Shown here one piece after another: positions 40,122 through 48,145 of a stretch of 64,000 nucleotides of DNA; within the stretch, counting starts at the first letter, position 1, and every line of letters starts with the position of its first letter. The DNA comes from Geotalea sp. SG265 (lineage in GTDB: Bacteria; Desulfobacterota; Desulfuromonadia; Geobacterales; Geobacteraceae): contig NZ_JAKZFT010000012.1 of NCBI RefSeq assembly GCF_022808985.1, positions 1 to 64,000 of the forward strand. Direction: 5' to 3'. A program made the translations under genes and the position numbers. The notes below the pieces were generated by a model that ran no database searches, was not told the DNA's origin, and was given only the letters and a program-made list of their open reading frames with translations.

Positions 40122-43100
40122 CAGGCGGGTCCCGCTCCCGAATCGACGAAGACCACCTGGTCGAAGTGATGGGCAAGGGCACCGGCATTGACGGCAATGG
40201 TCCCTTCCAGTGGCCCGGTTGCGGTGTACTGCAGGGACACCGTCCCTGTTCCCGGAGCCTCGTGACCGAACTTAAGTGAGCTTCCTGCCAGGAATACCCC
40301 GCTCTTGCCTCCGGTGCTGTAATTCCCGCCGCTGAAGCCATAGCCGTCGATCCGGCTGCCGGCCTGATGGATCGGTTGTGACGCGAGCACCCTGTCTCCG
40401 TTGCCGTGACCCAAGGCATCCATATCCACAACCAGCCGGTCGTCAGAGCCAAAGCCGCTGAAATCCAGGGGGGTCGTCGGGATGTCGTTCACATGGACAG
40501 TAACGGGATTGGCTGCCAGATCGCCTGTCAGATCGACGGCAGTCGTCTCCCCCGCATCCCTGCGCCCGTCGCCATTGGCGTCGATCCAGGCGCCGCTGCC
40601 ATCAACGACCACGTTTTCCGGCCAGACAAAATCAACCAATCCACCATGGGGTGCGTTCGAGTTGAGTGTCTCCAGTACGCCCTCTTCATTGTTGCCCGTG
40701 TAACCGGGGAGGATGTGCCGAGCTTCGTTGAGGGCATTGCTCGAGTCGTTCCAGTAGACGAGTGCGCCCTGCCCTTTGTTCGCTCCCATGTCGGCAATAC
40801 CCATTACGGCGTTGGCATTGGCAGGTAGCCCGTTGAAAGGGTTCGACAGCGGCGTTTCTCTGACAATAAGTCGTGCCGGGGAAGATCCGGCCGAATTGAA
40901 GGTATAACCGACCCTGATGGGGTTAAGGATATTGGTGATGGTGGTGAGGGCCGTGAGGCCGGCCAGGCGGGTGGCCGATCTGAGGACATTGTGCTGCCCC
41001 AGTGCCTGGACATCGAACTCGACCTTGTCGTCGGCGCCGAAGCCGGTCAGGTTGAGAGCGTTGAGGGGAACGTCGTTGAAATGTACCGTCACTCCTGCCG
41101 TGCCCCCCAGCTCCGCGCTTCCTCCGGCATCGAACAGCGCCAGGCGGTTTTCGCTGCTGTCACGGACGCCGTCGCCGTCGGTGTCGATGACGGCGCCGTC
41201 CCGTTCCACAACCACATGGATGACAGCCGGTTTTTCAGGAAGGTGGACGAAATCGACCACCTGCTGCAGCGGTACGCCTGAGGGGAGCCCGGATGCCAGT
41301 TGCCCTTCAATGGCGGTGGGGCCGTCATTGCTTTTGACGCGGAGGTTGCCTGCATTGTGCAGGGTCAGGCCTAGCCCTGCTGTCCTCGGCGGGGCAGCCA
41401 GGGCTTCATAGGTATTGTGGTTGAAATAGCGGGTTCCGGTGCCCAGTTCCTCCAGGCCGTTGTCGGTCTTGCCGCTATGGCTGGTGCCAAACGCGGCAAA
41501 GGCATCTAGTGTCCGGATATGGGGCCGGGTGAGGATCTGCAGACCCTGATGACCGTTATCGATGAATGCCTGCGCATCTATCTCGATCCGGTCGTCGGCG
41601 CCGAAACCGTTCAGGTCAATGGCCCCGCTGGGAATGTTGTTGTAATGGATGACTCCATGGACCGCCGCCAGGTCCACATTGCCCGTCCCCGGGGTTAAAT
41701 CGGCCCGGATGCGGTCTTCCCCGTCCCGGATGCCGTTGGCGTTCAGGTCGAGCCATGCCCCAGAGGCTTCCACGACCACATGCTCCCTGACATCGGTGAC
41801 GGTAACCGCCAGGTTCTGCACATCCGAGAGCCCCCCCCGGTCGGTGACTGCGACCTGAACGTCGTAGATGTTGTTGCCGTCGGCATCTGTCGGTTGTTCA
41901 CGATCCGGGGAGGCCAGAAATGTCAGCACCCCCGTTTCTGGGTCGATGGCGAAAAGGGCCTGGTCGGCCCCGCCCGCGATGCTGAAGGTCCTGCCATCGC
42001 TTGCATCCACGTCGGTGGCGGTCACGGTGGTAACGGCTGTCTGGTTTTCGCTGACACTTGCGGCTGCGGTTGCCCCGCCGCCGTTACTGGTGATGACCGG
42101 CGCTTCGTTCATATCGGTGACGCCGACGGTTACCCTCTGTTCAATGGTGTGGACGTCGTCGTTGACGGCGACGGTGAAGCTGTAACTTGACTTGCTCTCG
42201 AAATCCGCGGGGTTAAGGAGAGTGACTGCTCCGGTGGCTGGATCCACATGGAGCAGTTCGGCATCTTCACCCGGTTTGAGGCTGTAGGTGATGCTGTCTC
42301 CCGCATCGGCATCGCTGGCTGTCGTCTGATAGATGACGGTGTCCGTGGGGGCGTTTTCGGCGACGGCGCCGCTGCTGCCGGAAGTGAAGACCGGGGCGTT
42401 GTCATTGAGATCTGTGACGCTGACAGTAATGGTTTTCTCGCTGCTGTTGACCCCATCTCCGGCAATGACCGTGAAGGTGTAGGAGCTCTTTGCCTCGAAA
42501 TCGGCGCTGTTTTTGAGTGTGACTGCGCCGCTGCCTGGATCGATGCTGAGCAGGGAGGCGTCCCCTTCCGTCCCGAGGCTGTAAGTGATGGTGGTTCCGC
42601 TATCGGCGTCGCTGGCTGTTGCCTGGTAGATGACGGTGTCGGTGGGGGCGTTTTCTGCGACGATGCCGCTGCTGCCGGAGGTGATGACCGGGGCGTTGTC
42701 GTTGAGGTCGGTGAGGTTGATGGTTACCGTGCCCGTATCGCTTAACCTGCCGTCCGATGCCTGCACGGTGAGGGTGAATTTTTGGATGGTCTCGAAATCG
42801 AGCTTCGAGGCGTCGGCAACGGTGATTGCCCCACTGGCAGCATCTATGGCGAAGGCGCCGCTGTCGTTTCCGGCAATTATGGTGTAGGTAATCCTATCGC
42901 CGTCGGCGTCGGTAGCGGAAACCGTTTCTACCGTCGTACCTTTGGCGCTGTTTTCGGCAAGGGTAACGGCGTAGTTACCCAGGTTTGGTGCAGAGTTGGC
43001 GGGGGTGGACCCTGGGTTGGCAGGGCTGGACCCCGGGTTTGCGGGGCTAAACACCTCCGAGTCATTGCTGTGTATGCCCTGCGTCGAACCATCGCGGTCA

Positions 43101-43501
43101 TTCCCTGAAAAAGCGAGGCCGATCCCCGTGGCTACTGCCGCCAGGCCGGCTCCCCCAAGCAGCCACCAGCTTCCGTTGCCACTGGACCGGTCTTCATCCT
43201 CATCGCCGGTCTTGGCCACATCGCTGCCGTGAGCAGGCCGTGTCTCTGCAGTCGCAGTCGGTTCCGGCGGGGCTGCAGTCACAGCGCCATCGACTCCATT
43301 TACTTCGACTGCCGCAACGGTGAGCTTCTTATCATCCTGGGGCTGGTCTTCAGGCTCGACGTTCCCGGGAGCCTTCCTGGCTATGGGCGGAGAAAATGCC
43401 TGCGTCCCTCCATCGCCCGGTGCACCTGGAATGGCACGATGTACCTTTTCCCCGGCGGCATAAGAGAACTTAGCCCCATCGCTGACAATTTTTTTTGCCA
43501 T
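40121..43501 (-). CDS. Cadherin-repeat surface adhesin, likely type I secretion substrate
   Basis: This 1126-residue acidic protein starts MAKKIVSDGAKFSYAAGEKV and has a disordered N-terminus with one hydrophobic segment at about 108-130 (SWWLLGGAGLAAVATGIGLAF), an SPANPGS triplicate (about 152-175) and four cadherin-like domains at about 178-560, with Ca-binding DLNDNAP and AENAP motifs. Three longer repeats follow at about 572-757, 760-960 and 962-1126, each opening with a DxNxDGxxDxxE loop and carrying an FNDxP...GFGADDRIE motif. No RTX nonapeptides and no classic C-terminal secretion signal were seen. First gene of the exporter operon; GAGGAGGA precedes the ATG. Confidence 0.88.
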   Translation of the reverse strand: MAKKIVSDGAKFSYAAGEKVHRAIPGAPGDGGTQAFSPPIARKAPGNVEPEDQPQDDKKLTVAAVEVNGVDGAVTAAPPEPTATAETRPAHGSDVAKTGDEDEDRSSGNGSWWLLGGAGLAAVATGIGLAFSGNDRDGSTQGIHSNDSEVFSPANPGSSPANPGSTPANSAPNLGNYAVTLAENSAKGTTVETVSATDADGDRITYTIIAGNDSGAFAIDAASGAITVADASKLDFETIQKFTLTVQASDGRLSDTGTVTINLTDLNDNAPVITSGSSGIVAENAPTDTVIYQATASDADSGTTITYSLGTEGDASLLSIDPGSGAVTLKNSADFEAKSSYTFTVIAGDGVNSSEKTITVSVTDLNDNAPVFTSGSSGAVAENAPTDTVIYQTTASDADAGDSITYSLKPGEDAELLHVDPATGAVTLLNPADFESKSSYSFTVAVNDDVHTIEQRVTVGVTDMNEAPVITSNGGGATAAASVSENQTAVTTVTATDVDASDGRTFSIAGGADQALFAIDPETGVLTFLASPDREQPTDADGNNIYDVQVAVTDRGGLSDVQNLAVTVTDVREHVVVEASGAWLDLNANGIRDGEDRIRADLTPGTGNVDLAAVHGVIHYNNIPSGAIDLNGFGADDRIEIDAQAFIDNGHQGLQILTRPHIRTLDAFAAFGTSHSGKTDNGLEELGTGTRYFNHNTYEALAAPPRTAGLGLTLHNAGNLRVKSNDGPTAIEGQLASGLPSGVPLQQVVDFVHLPEKPAVIHVVVERDGAVIDTDGDGVRDSSENRLALFDAGGSAELGGTAGVTVHFNDVPLNALNLTGFGADDKVEFDVQALGQHNVLRSATRLAGLTALTTITNILNPIRVGYTFNSAGSSPARLIVRETPLSNPFNGLPANANAVMGIADMGANKGQGALVYWNDSSNALNEARHILPGYTGNNEEGVLETLNSNAPHGGLVDFVWPENVVVDGSGAWIDANGDGRRDAGETTAVDLTGDLAANPVTVHVNDIPTTPLDFSGFGSDDRLVVDMDALGHGNGDRVLASQPIHQAGSRIDGYGFSGGNYSTGGKSGVFLAGSSLKFGHEAPGTGTVSLQYTATGPLEGTIAVNAGALAHHFDQVVFVDSGAGPA

Positions 43502-43526
43502 GACCATCCTCCTCAATTAGTGGGAA

Positions 43527-43546
43527 GTGCCAGGAGAGCCTGGCAC
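43527..43546 (-). promoter_or_regulatory. Leader hairpin before the adhesin start codon
   Basis: GTGCCAGG and CCTGGCAC form a perfect 8-bp stem with a 4-base loop, 26 bases from the start codon. Further upstream CACCCA and TGGGTG can also pair. It may affect translation of the adhesin. Confidence 0.4.
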
Positions 43547-43635
43547 AGCAGGCAATATGCTTGTCCGAGCCGGTTCACCCAAAGGTATGGGTAGTATGGG
43601 TGATATAAAAAGTAAAAAGTATTAGTTAGAAACTA

Positions 43636-43663
43636 ATAATAAAGTGTTAGCACTAAATGTCAA
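43636..43663 (-). promoter_or_regulatory. Strong sigma-70-like promoter of the adhesin operon
   Basis: On the minus strand TTGACA (43663-43658) and TATTAT (43641-43636) are separated by 16 bases. The predicted transcript has a leader of roughly 128 bases before the start at 43501. Confidence 0.75.
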
Positions 43664-43834
43664 AGGGAAAAATTTTAGAGGCGGCATGGGCCAAAGCTGC
43701 AGGTTAAAGAGGAGATCACTGCCGCGAGACCGCTTCAGCGCAGGCCACAGCGAGCATCAACCCTGAGCAGTTCCATGCGACGGCGCAACGATGCACCGCT
43801 TAATTCGCAAATGAGAGAGAGGCTGATGGTTCGA
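43664..43834. other. Intergenic stretch, no gene seen
   Basis: Between the adhesin promoter and the end of the CcdA-like gene at 43835 no coding frame or clear hairpin was found. Confidence 0.4.
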
Positions 43835-44896
43835 TCAGTCTGTCCACTTTTTAATTCCTGTTTCTTCCTTGTCTGGCGGGGCAAACCGAACGATGAGCCA
43901 TGAAGTGACCAGCGCTACGACGAGCACGGCTGCGGATGCGGCGGCATTCGCGAGCAGGTGCGGCTTGATGAGGAGAATGAGCCCGAGAAAGAACATCATC
44001 ACCCCGGACAAAAGCTTGAGCACCCGCCCGTGCCGTTCGCTCAGCCTGCGGCTGCCGAGGGTGATGGCGAACAGGGCGACGATGCCGGCGAGGGGGATGA
44101 CATAGACCAGGTTGTAGAGGGCCAGGTATAAATAATAAACCGGCATAGGCAGGGGCTGCAGGGTGAGTGCCCGCGTGTAGATCATGGGAAATCCGGCGGT
44201 ACAGATCAGTTCGTAAAGGTTTGCGGTAAACGCCAGGAAGATGGTGGCGGCAAGCATGGCGGGCACCGACCCGGCGCGCATGATGTTGCGCATCCGCTCG
44301 AACAGCTTCGGTTTGACCTGCTCCGGAATTGTCAGGGAAATGCCGCGCTTGAAGAAAAAGTAATCCTTGATGTTGATGGTGGCGATGACGATCGCCACCG
44401 CCCCGGCAATGGCGGCAATATACTTCAGCCGCCCCACCAGCAGAAAGAAATTGAGCCAGGCAGCCATGAAGACGAAGTAGAGGAGACCGGAAAAGAGCAC
44501 GAAAATGCCGCCGATGATCACCATCCGCTTGCGGGAATGGGCGTGCAGCAAAAGCGAGAGGAGGAAAAAGAGCACGAAGAAGGCGCACGGGTTGAAGCTG
44601 TCGAGCCCGGCAATGACAAGGGTCAGCACCGGCAGTGACAGCCGGGAGGTCTGGACCGAACCGAGGAGCGGCAGCGAGATGATGTCCCCTGGATCGGAGA
44701 TGCTATCCTGGATCGACTGCTCTGGGGCAGCGCCGTAGGCGGTGCCTTCCTCAAGCACCATGCCAGCTGGCGCCGGCGCGGCAACAGCCTGGCCGAGCAG
44801 GAAAACGATCACCGCCAGGACAGCAAAGCAACCGAAGGCTACCGGGCCCGGTGGCGGCCGCCGACGTGTCATGGGCGACCCATGGAGCATGAGCAC
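43835..44896 (-). CDS. CcdA/DsbD-like inner membrane protein
   Basis: This 353-residue protein has a signal-like segment, a periplasmic stretch (about 45-95) and seven predicted spans after it. LDSFNPCAFFVLFFLLSLLL (Cys after Asn-Pro) and LYELICTAGFPMIYTRAL supply a cysteine in each half of the transmembrane core, as in CcdA/DsbD electron carriers that pass reducing power to periplasmic thiols. The start is a GTG at 44896 with GGAG 9 bases upstream; an ATG at 44872 is the alternative. It lies 3 bases after the small zinc-ribbon gene on the same strand. Confidence 0.8.
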   Translation of the reverse strand: MLMLHGSPMTRRRPPPGPVAFGCFAVLAVIVFLLGQAVAAPAPAGMVLEEGTAYGAAPEQSIQDSISDPGDIISLPLLGSVQTSRLSLPVLTLVIAGLDSFNPCAFFVLFFLLSLLLHAHSRKRMVIIGGIFVLFSGLLYFVFMAAWLNFFLLVGRLKYIAAIAGAVAIVIATINIKDYFFFKRGISLTIPEQVKPKLFERMRNIMRAGSVPAMLAATIFLAFTANLYELICTAGFPMIYTRALTLQPLPMPVYYLYLALYNLVYVIPLAGIVALFAITLGSRRLSERHGRVLKLLSGVMMFFLGLILLIKPHLLANAAASAAVLVVALVTSWLIVRFAPPDKEETGIKKWTD

Positions 44897-44899
44897 TCG

Positions 44900-45052
44900 T
44901 TACTGCTCCGGGTTCTCACAGACAGGGCAGTGCGCCTCGCCGCTTTCCCTGTCCACGTCCAGCCTTTCCCCGCACACCTCACAGTTGACGGAGGGGATCG
45001 CTTCCTTTCTCCGCTTCCGGTACCTCTCGCCGAACCTTTTCAAGATCCCCAT
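44900..45052 (-). CDS. Small zinc-ribbon protein
   Basis: This 50-residue basic protein starts MGILKRFGERYRKRRKEAIP and has a CEVCGERLDV...AHCPVCENP pair of CxxC motifs that would bind one zinc ion. GGAGGAGCG precedes the ATG with a spacing of 8 bases. The stop is 3 bases before the CcdA-like start, so the two are cotranscribed. No function recognised. Confidence 0.8.
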   Translation of the reverse strand: MGILKRFGERYRKRRKEAIPSVNCEVCGERLDVDRESGEAHCPVCENPEQ

Positions 45053-45294
45053 AATTGGCGCTCCTCCGGTAATCGAAAAATGATCTGCCAAGATGCATAT
45101 CAAAAGTTTCCCACAGGATGAAGAATGCTCAAGGGGCTTTTTCGATGGATGCGCGTGGGGCTGACAGTCGACGAGATCGAGAGCCCTGGGCGCACCGGCA
45201 TTTGTATCGGCAATTCTGGGATCGATAAGGAACTGCGACATATTGTGACGCACATCTCTGCTAAGCTGCGCCCAAAAATCCGCGGGGGACTGCC

Positions 45295-46593
45295 ATGGCA
45301 GCAACTATTGATCTGATGGACAAACTGAAGACCCTTGCCGAGGGGGCGAAGTACGATGTTTCCTGCGCTTCCAGCGGCAGTCACCGCCGCAACCGGGACG
45401 GCATCGGCAATGCCGCCTCCTGCGGCATCTGCCATTCCTGGACCGCTGACGGCCGCTGTGTTTCTCTGCTGAAGATCCTCATGACCAACTGCTGCGTCTA
45501 CGACTGCGCTTACTGCGTCAACAGGCGGAGCAACGACATCCCCCGCACCGGCCTGACCCCCGCAGAGGTGGCGGAACTGACCATCGGCTTCTATCGGCGC
45601 AATTATATCGAGGGGCTCTTTCTCAGCAGTGGCGTGGTCGGCTCTCCAGACCGGACCATGGAACTGCTCATCGCGGCGGTGCGGACCCTGCGCCATGCGT
45701 ATCGCTTCAACGGTTACATCCATTTGAAAGTGGTTCCTGGCGCCGACCCGCTTCTGGTGCAGCAAGCCGGACTGGTGGCCGACCGGGTGAGCGTCAACCT
45801 TGAGCTGCCGACCCGGAAGAGCCTGGCCCTGTTGGCGCCGGATAAGAGCCGGGAGGCGGTGGTGGAACCCATGCGCCAGATCAGCAGCCTCATCGTCGCC
45901 AACCGGGCGGAGCGCAAGGAGTCGCGCAAAGTATCACATTTTGCCCCGGCCGGGCAGAGCACCCAGTTGATCGTCGGCGCCAGCGGCGAGAGCGACCGGC
46001 AAATCGTTACCCTGTCAGAGCAGCTCTACGGGAAGATGGACCTGAAACGGGTCTACTATTCAGCCTACATCCCGGTGAACGATGATCGGCGGCTCCCCGC
46101 CCGGCCTCTGTCGCCGCTGCGGCGGGAGCACCGTCTCTATCAGGCCGACTGGCTGCTCCGCTATTACGGCTTCAGTGCCCATGAACTGCTGGACGAGCAG
46201 TGCCCCAACCTGGAGAGCGACCTCGACCCCAAGACCGGCTGGGCACTCCGTCACCAGGAGCTGTTTCCGGTTGAGGTCAATCGGGCGGAGTATGGTGTGC
46301 TGCTCCGGGTACCGGGAGTCGGAGTACGTTCGGCGCAACGGATCGTCGCTGCCCGACGGCAGGGGAGCCTTCGGCTGGATGATCTTCCCCTGCTGGGGGT
46401 GGTAATGAAGCGAGCCCGCTACTTCCTCACCGCCCGGGGGCGCTACGCCGGCGACTGTTCCCCGGGGAGCACCATGCTCCGCAGCCGGCTCATTGCGGCA
46501 CCGGCAAAACGGGATCATGGCCAGCTGTCGCTGCCTTTTGCCCGAGAACTAGCTGTGGAAGCCATAGCCACCGTCATTAGCGGCGAATTCTGA
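45295..46593 (+). CDS. Putative DNA modification/repair radical SAM protein (TIGR03916-type)
   Basis: This 432-residue protein has a CxxxCxxC [4Fe-4S] motif at Cys67-Cys71-Cys74 (CCVYDCAYCVNRRSND), further cysteines near residues 24, 43 and 46, and a C-terminal helix-hairpin-helix (VPGVGVRSAQRIVAARRQGS, about 335-355), the DNA-binding fold seen in repair enzymes. The family is called a putative DNA modification/repair radical SAM protein and usually sits beside a TIGR03915/DUF4130 partner, as here. Substrate and chemistry are unknown. The stop shares one base with the next start (TGATG). Confidence 0.85.
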   Translation: MAATIDLMDKLKTLAEGAKYDVSCASSGSHRRNRDGIGNAASCGICHSWTADGRCVSLLKILMTNCCVYDCAYCVNRRSNDIPRTGLTPAEVAELTIGFYRRNYIEGLFLSSGVVGSPDRTMELLIAAVRTLRHAYRFNGYIHLKVVPGADPLLVQQAGLVADRVSVNLELPTRKSLALLAPDKSREAVVEPMRQISSLIVANRAERKESRKVSHFAPAGQSTQLIVGASGESDRQIVTLSEQLYGKMDLKRVYYSAYIPVNDDRRLPARPLSPLRREHRLYQADWLLRYYGFSAHELLDEQCPNLESDLDPKTGWALRHQELFPVEVNRAEYGVLLRVPGVGVRSAQRIVAARRQGSLRLDDLPLLGVVMKRARYFLTARGRYAGDCSPGSTMLRSRLIAAPAKRDHGQLSLPFARELAVEAIATVISGEF

Positions 46594-47342
46594 TGGGGGG
46601 GGACTACTGTTACGACGGCAGCGATGTGGGGCTGCTGACCCTGCTGGCCGACATCATCCCCCGTAGGGTCGAACCCCGCAGCATCGGTGTAGAGCAGCCG
46701 CAGCAGAAGGATCTTTTTACCGCACCCGTTACTGTGACCACCGATCCGGAGCTGGCGGAGCGGTTCAGGGTCGAACTCTTCCGCCGGCTGACACCGCTTT
46801 CCCTGGAGCAGCTGCGCCGGGCCTGGTACGCCGATCATCCCGGGCGGGAGCTGATGATCTGCCGCTTTTTGCTGCTGGTCTGGCGGGAAGGGGGGCGGGC
46901 AGGGACCATGCTGGCTAATCCCCATGTGGCGCCTTTTTGGAAACTGGCGCAGCAGGTGGGACGAGAGGCTCATCGCTACCTGGGCTTCGTTCGCTTCCGG
47001 GAAACCACCAGTGGCTACTATTATGCTTCCCTGGCGCCCGACCACCGAGTCCTTTCCCTCATTGCCGGCCATTTTGCCGACCGCTTCCGGGACCAGCACT
47101 GGGTGATCCACGACCTGCGCCATGGAGAAGGGATCGTCTACGATTGCACGCGGCGGCGTTGGCTGCTCCTCCCCATGTTGGCCGAAGGTGATCCGGAGCT
47201 GACTCCGGCGGAGGAAACGTTCCAGAGGCTTTGGCGCAAGTATTTCGCCGTGCTGGCCATTGGGGAGCGGGAGAATCTCTCCCTGCAGCAGGGGAAGGTG
47301 CCGCTCAAGGTGCGGCCATGGCTGATGGAATTTTCTGAGTAG
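46593..47342 (+). CDS. DUF4130/TIGR03915-type partner of the radical SAM protein
   Basis: This 249-residue protein starts MGGDYCYDGSDVGLLTLL and contains HRYLGFVRFRETTSGYYYAS, APDHRVLSLIAGHFADRF, HDLRHGEGIVYDCTRR and EETFQRLWRKYFAVLAIGER. This pattern is the DUF4130/TIGR03915 domain, which in other bacteria is fused to or sits beside a uracil-DNA-glycosylase-like domain and a radical SAM enzyme. That supports a two-component DNA-repair role. No glycosylase domain is fused here. It is translationally coupled to the radical SAM gene. Confidence 0.82.
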   Translation: MGGDYCYDGSDVGLLTLLADIIPRRVEPRSIGVEQPQQKDLFTAPVTVTTDPELAERFRVELFRRLTPLSLEQLRRAWYADHPGRELMICRFLLLVWREGGRAGTMLANPHVAPFWKLAQQVGREAHRYLGFVRFRETTSGYYYASLAPDHRVLSLIAGHFADRFRDQHWVIHDLRHGEGIVYDCTRRRWLLLPMLAEGDPELTPAEETFQRLWRKYFAVLAIGERENLSLQQGKVPLKVRPWLMEFSE

Positions 47343-47386
47343 AGAGCCCGCGGGTCGAAGGATCTGGAACTGCAGCTGAAGTGGCT

Positions 47387-47407
47387 AAGACGGCCGTTTA
47401 CCGTCTT
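47387..47407. other. Hairpin near a REP/IS200-like border motif
   Basis: AAGACGG and CCGTCTT form a 7-bp stem. It is followed at about 47424-47443 by TTTCAAGACCTGACCCC, a motif I associate with borders of REP-type or IS200-like elements. No transposase is present. Confidence 0.3.
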
Positions 47408-47469
47408 GGGCAGGGAAAACTTATATTTCAAGACCTGACCCCCTATAAAAAGAGCTGGGGAATTTTTGA

Positions 47470-47498
47470 TTGACAGGGGACAGGAGCGAGACTATAAA
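47470..47498 (+). promoter_or_regulatory. Strong sigma-70-like promoter of the tetR-type gene
   Basis: TTGACA (47470-47475) and TATAAA (47493-47498), 17-base spacer. The palindromic operator starts at the next base. Confidence 0.8.
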
Positions 47499-47516
47499 AG
47501 AATGAACGTTCATTCT
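47499..47516. promoter_or_regulatory. TetR-type operator O1
   Basis: AGAATGAACGTTCATTCT is a perfect 18-bp palindrome placed directly after the -10 box, so a bound repressor would block transcription start. It is an expected autoregulatory site. Confidence 0.85.
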
Positions 47517-47531
47517 GTAGGGGATATGTAA

Positions 47532-48104
47532 ATGGAAAAATGTGACAAAAAGGAAACCATCATACAGGCGGCGCTCGAACTGGTTGCCGAACAGGGGTTC
47601 CACGGTGCTCCGATGGCGATGATCGCCGAGAAGGCGGGGGTCGGAGCCGGCACCATCTACCGTTATTTCGACTGCAAGGATACCTTGATCAAGGAAGTAT
47701 ACCGGATCGTCGAGGAACGATTCGTCGCGGCGCTCATGGAGGGATACCCTGAGAAGGGCTCGGTGCGGGAGCGGTTTCTCCATATGGGGGCGGTGCTGGT
47801 CAGGCATCTCATCCAGGCTCCGTTGGAACTGCGCTTCATCGAGCAGTTTCACAATTCTCCTTACGGTGTGATCCACCGTCGGGAGAAGCTTTTCGGCGAC
47901 AAGGAAAAGGACATCATCAGGGAGCTTTTCGACGAGGCCAGGCAGCAGCAGATTTTCAAGGACCTGGATCTCTCCATATTGTTCGCCCTCTCATTCGGGC
48001 CGCTGGTGGACGTGAGCAGGGATCACATCCTGGGGTTCATCAACCTCTCCGATCAATTGATCGAGCAGACGGTCGGTGCCTGCTGGGATGCGGTACGACG
48101 CTGA
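47532..48104 (+). CDS. TetR/AcrR-family repressor of the RND operon
   Basis: This 190-residue repressor has an N-terminal helix-turn-helix (about 10-57; TIIQAALELVAEQGFHGAPM, then AEKAGVGAGTIYRYF) and a ligand-binding C-terminal domain. Matching palindromes lie before (47499-47516) and after (48111-48124) the gene. It therefore most likely represses itself and the RND operon downstream. The ligand is unknown. AGGGGATAT precedes the ATG. Confidence 0.92.
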   Translation: MEKCDKKETIIQAALELVAEQGFHGAPMAMIAEKAGVGAGTIYRYFDCKDTLIKEVYRIVEERFVAALMEGYPEKGSVRERFLHMGAVLVRHLIQAPLELRFIEQFHNSPYGVIHRREKLFGDKEKDIIRELFDEARQQQIFKDLDLSILFALSFGPLVDVSRDHILGFINLSDQLIEQTVGACWDAVRR

Positions 48105-48110
48105 ACAAAG

Positions 48111-48124
48111 AATGAACGTTCATT
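48111..48124. promoter_or_regulatory. TetR-type operator O2 before the RND operon
   Basis: AATGAACGTTCATT is a perfect 14-bp palindrome identical to the core of O1. It lies between the tetR stop and the 26-residue membrane peptide. Confidence 0.8.
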
Positions 48125-48145
48125 TATTTTTATGCGGAGTCGCAA

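Noticed and set aside
40121-43501. RTX nonapeptide repeats in the adhesin
   Set aside because: GGxGxDxxx runs were not found. The calcium-type loops are cadherin-like and EF-hand-like instead.
43501-43664. c-di-GMP (GEMM) riboswitch in the adhesin leader
   Set aside because: The conserved core pattern of GEMM was not visible. Only generic hairpins are present.
45125-45316. Short plus-strand frame before the radical SAM gene
   Set aside because: It overlaps the radical SAM start in another frame and has only a weak ribosome-binding site and no family match. Kept out as unproven.
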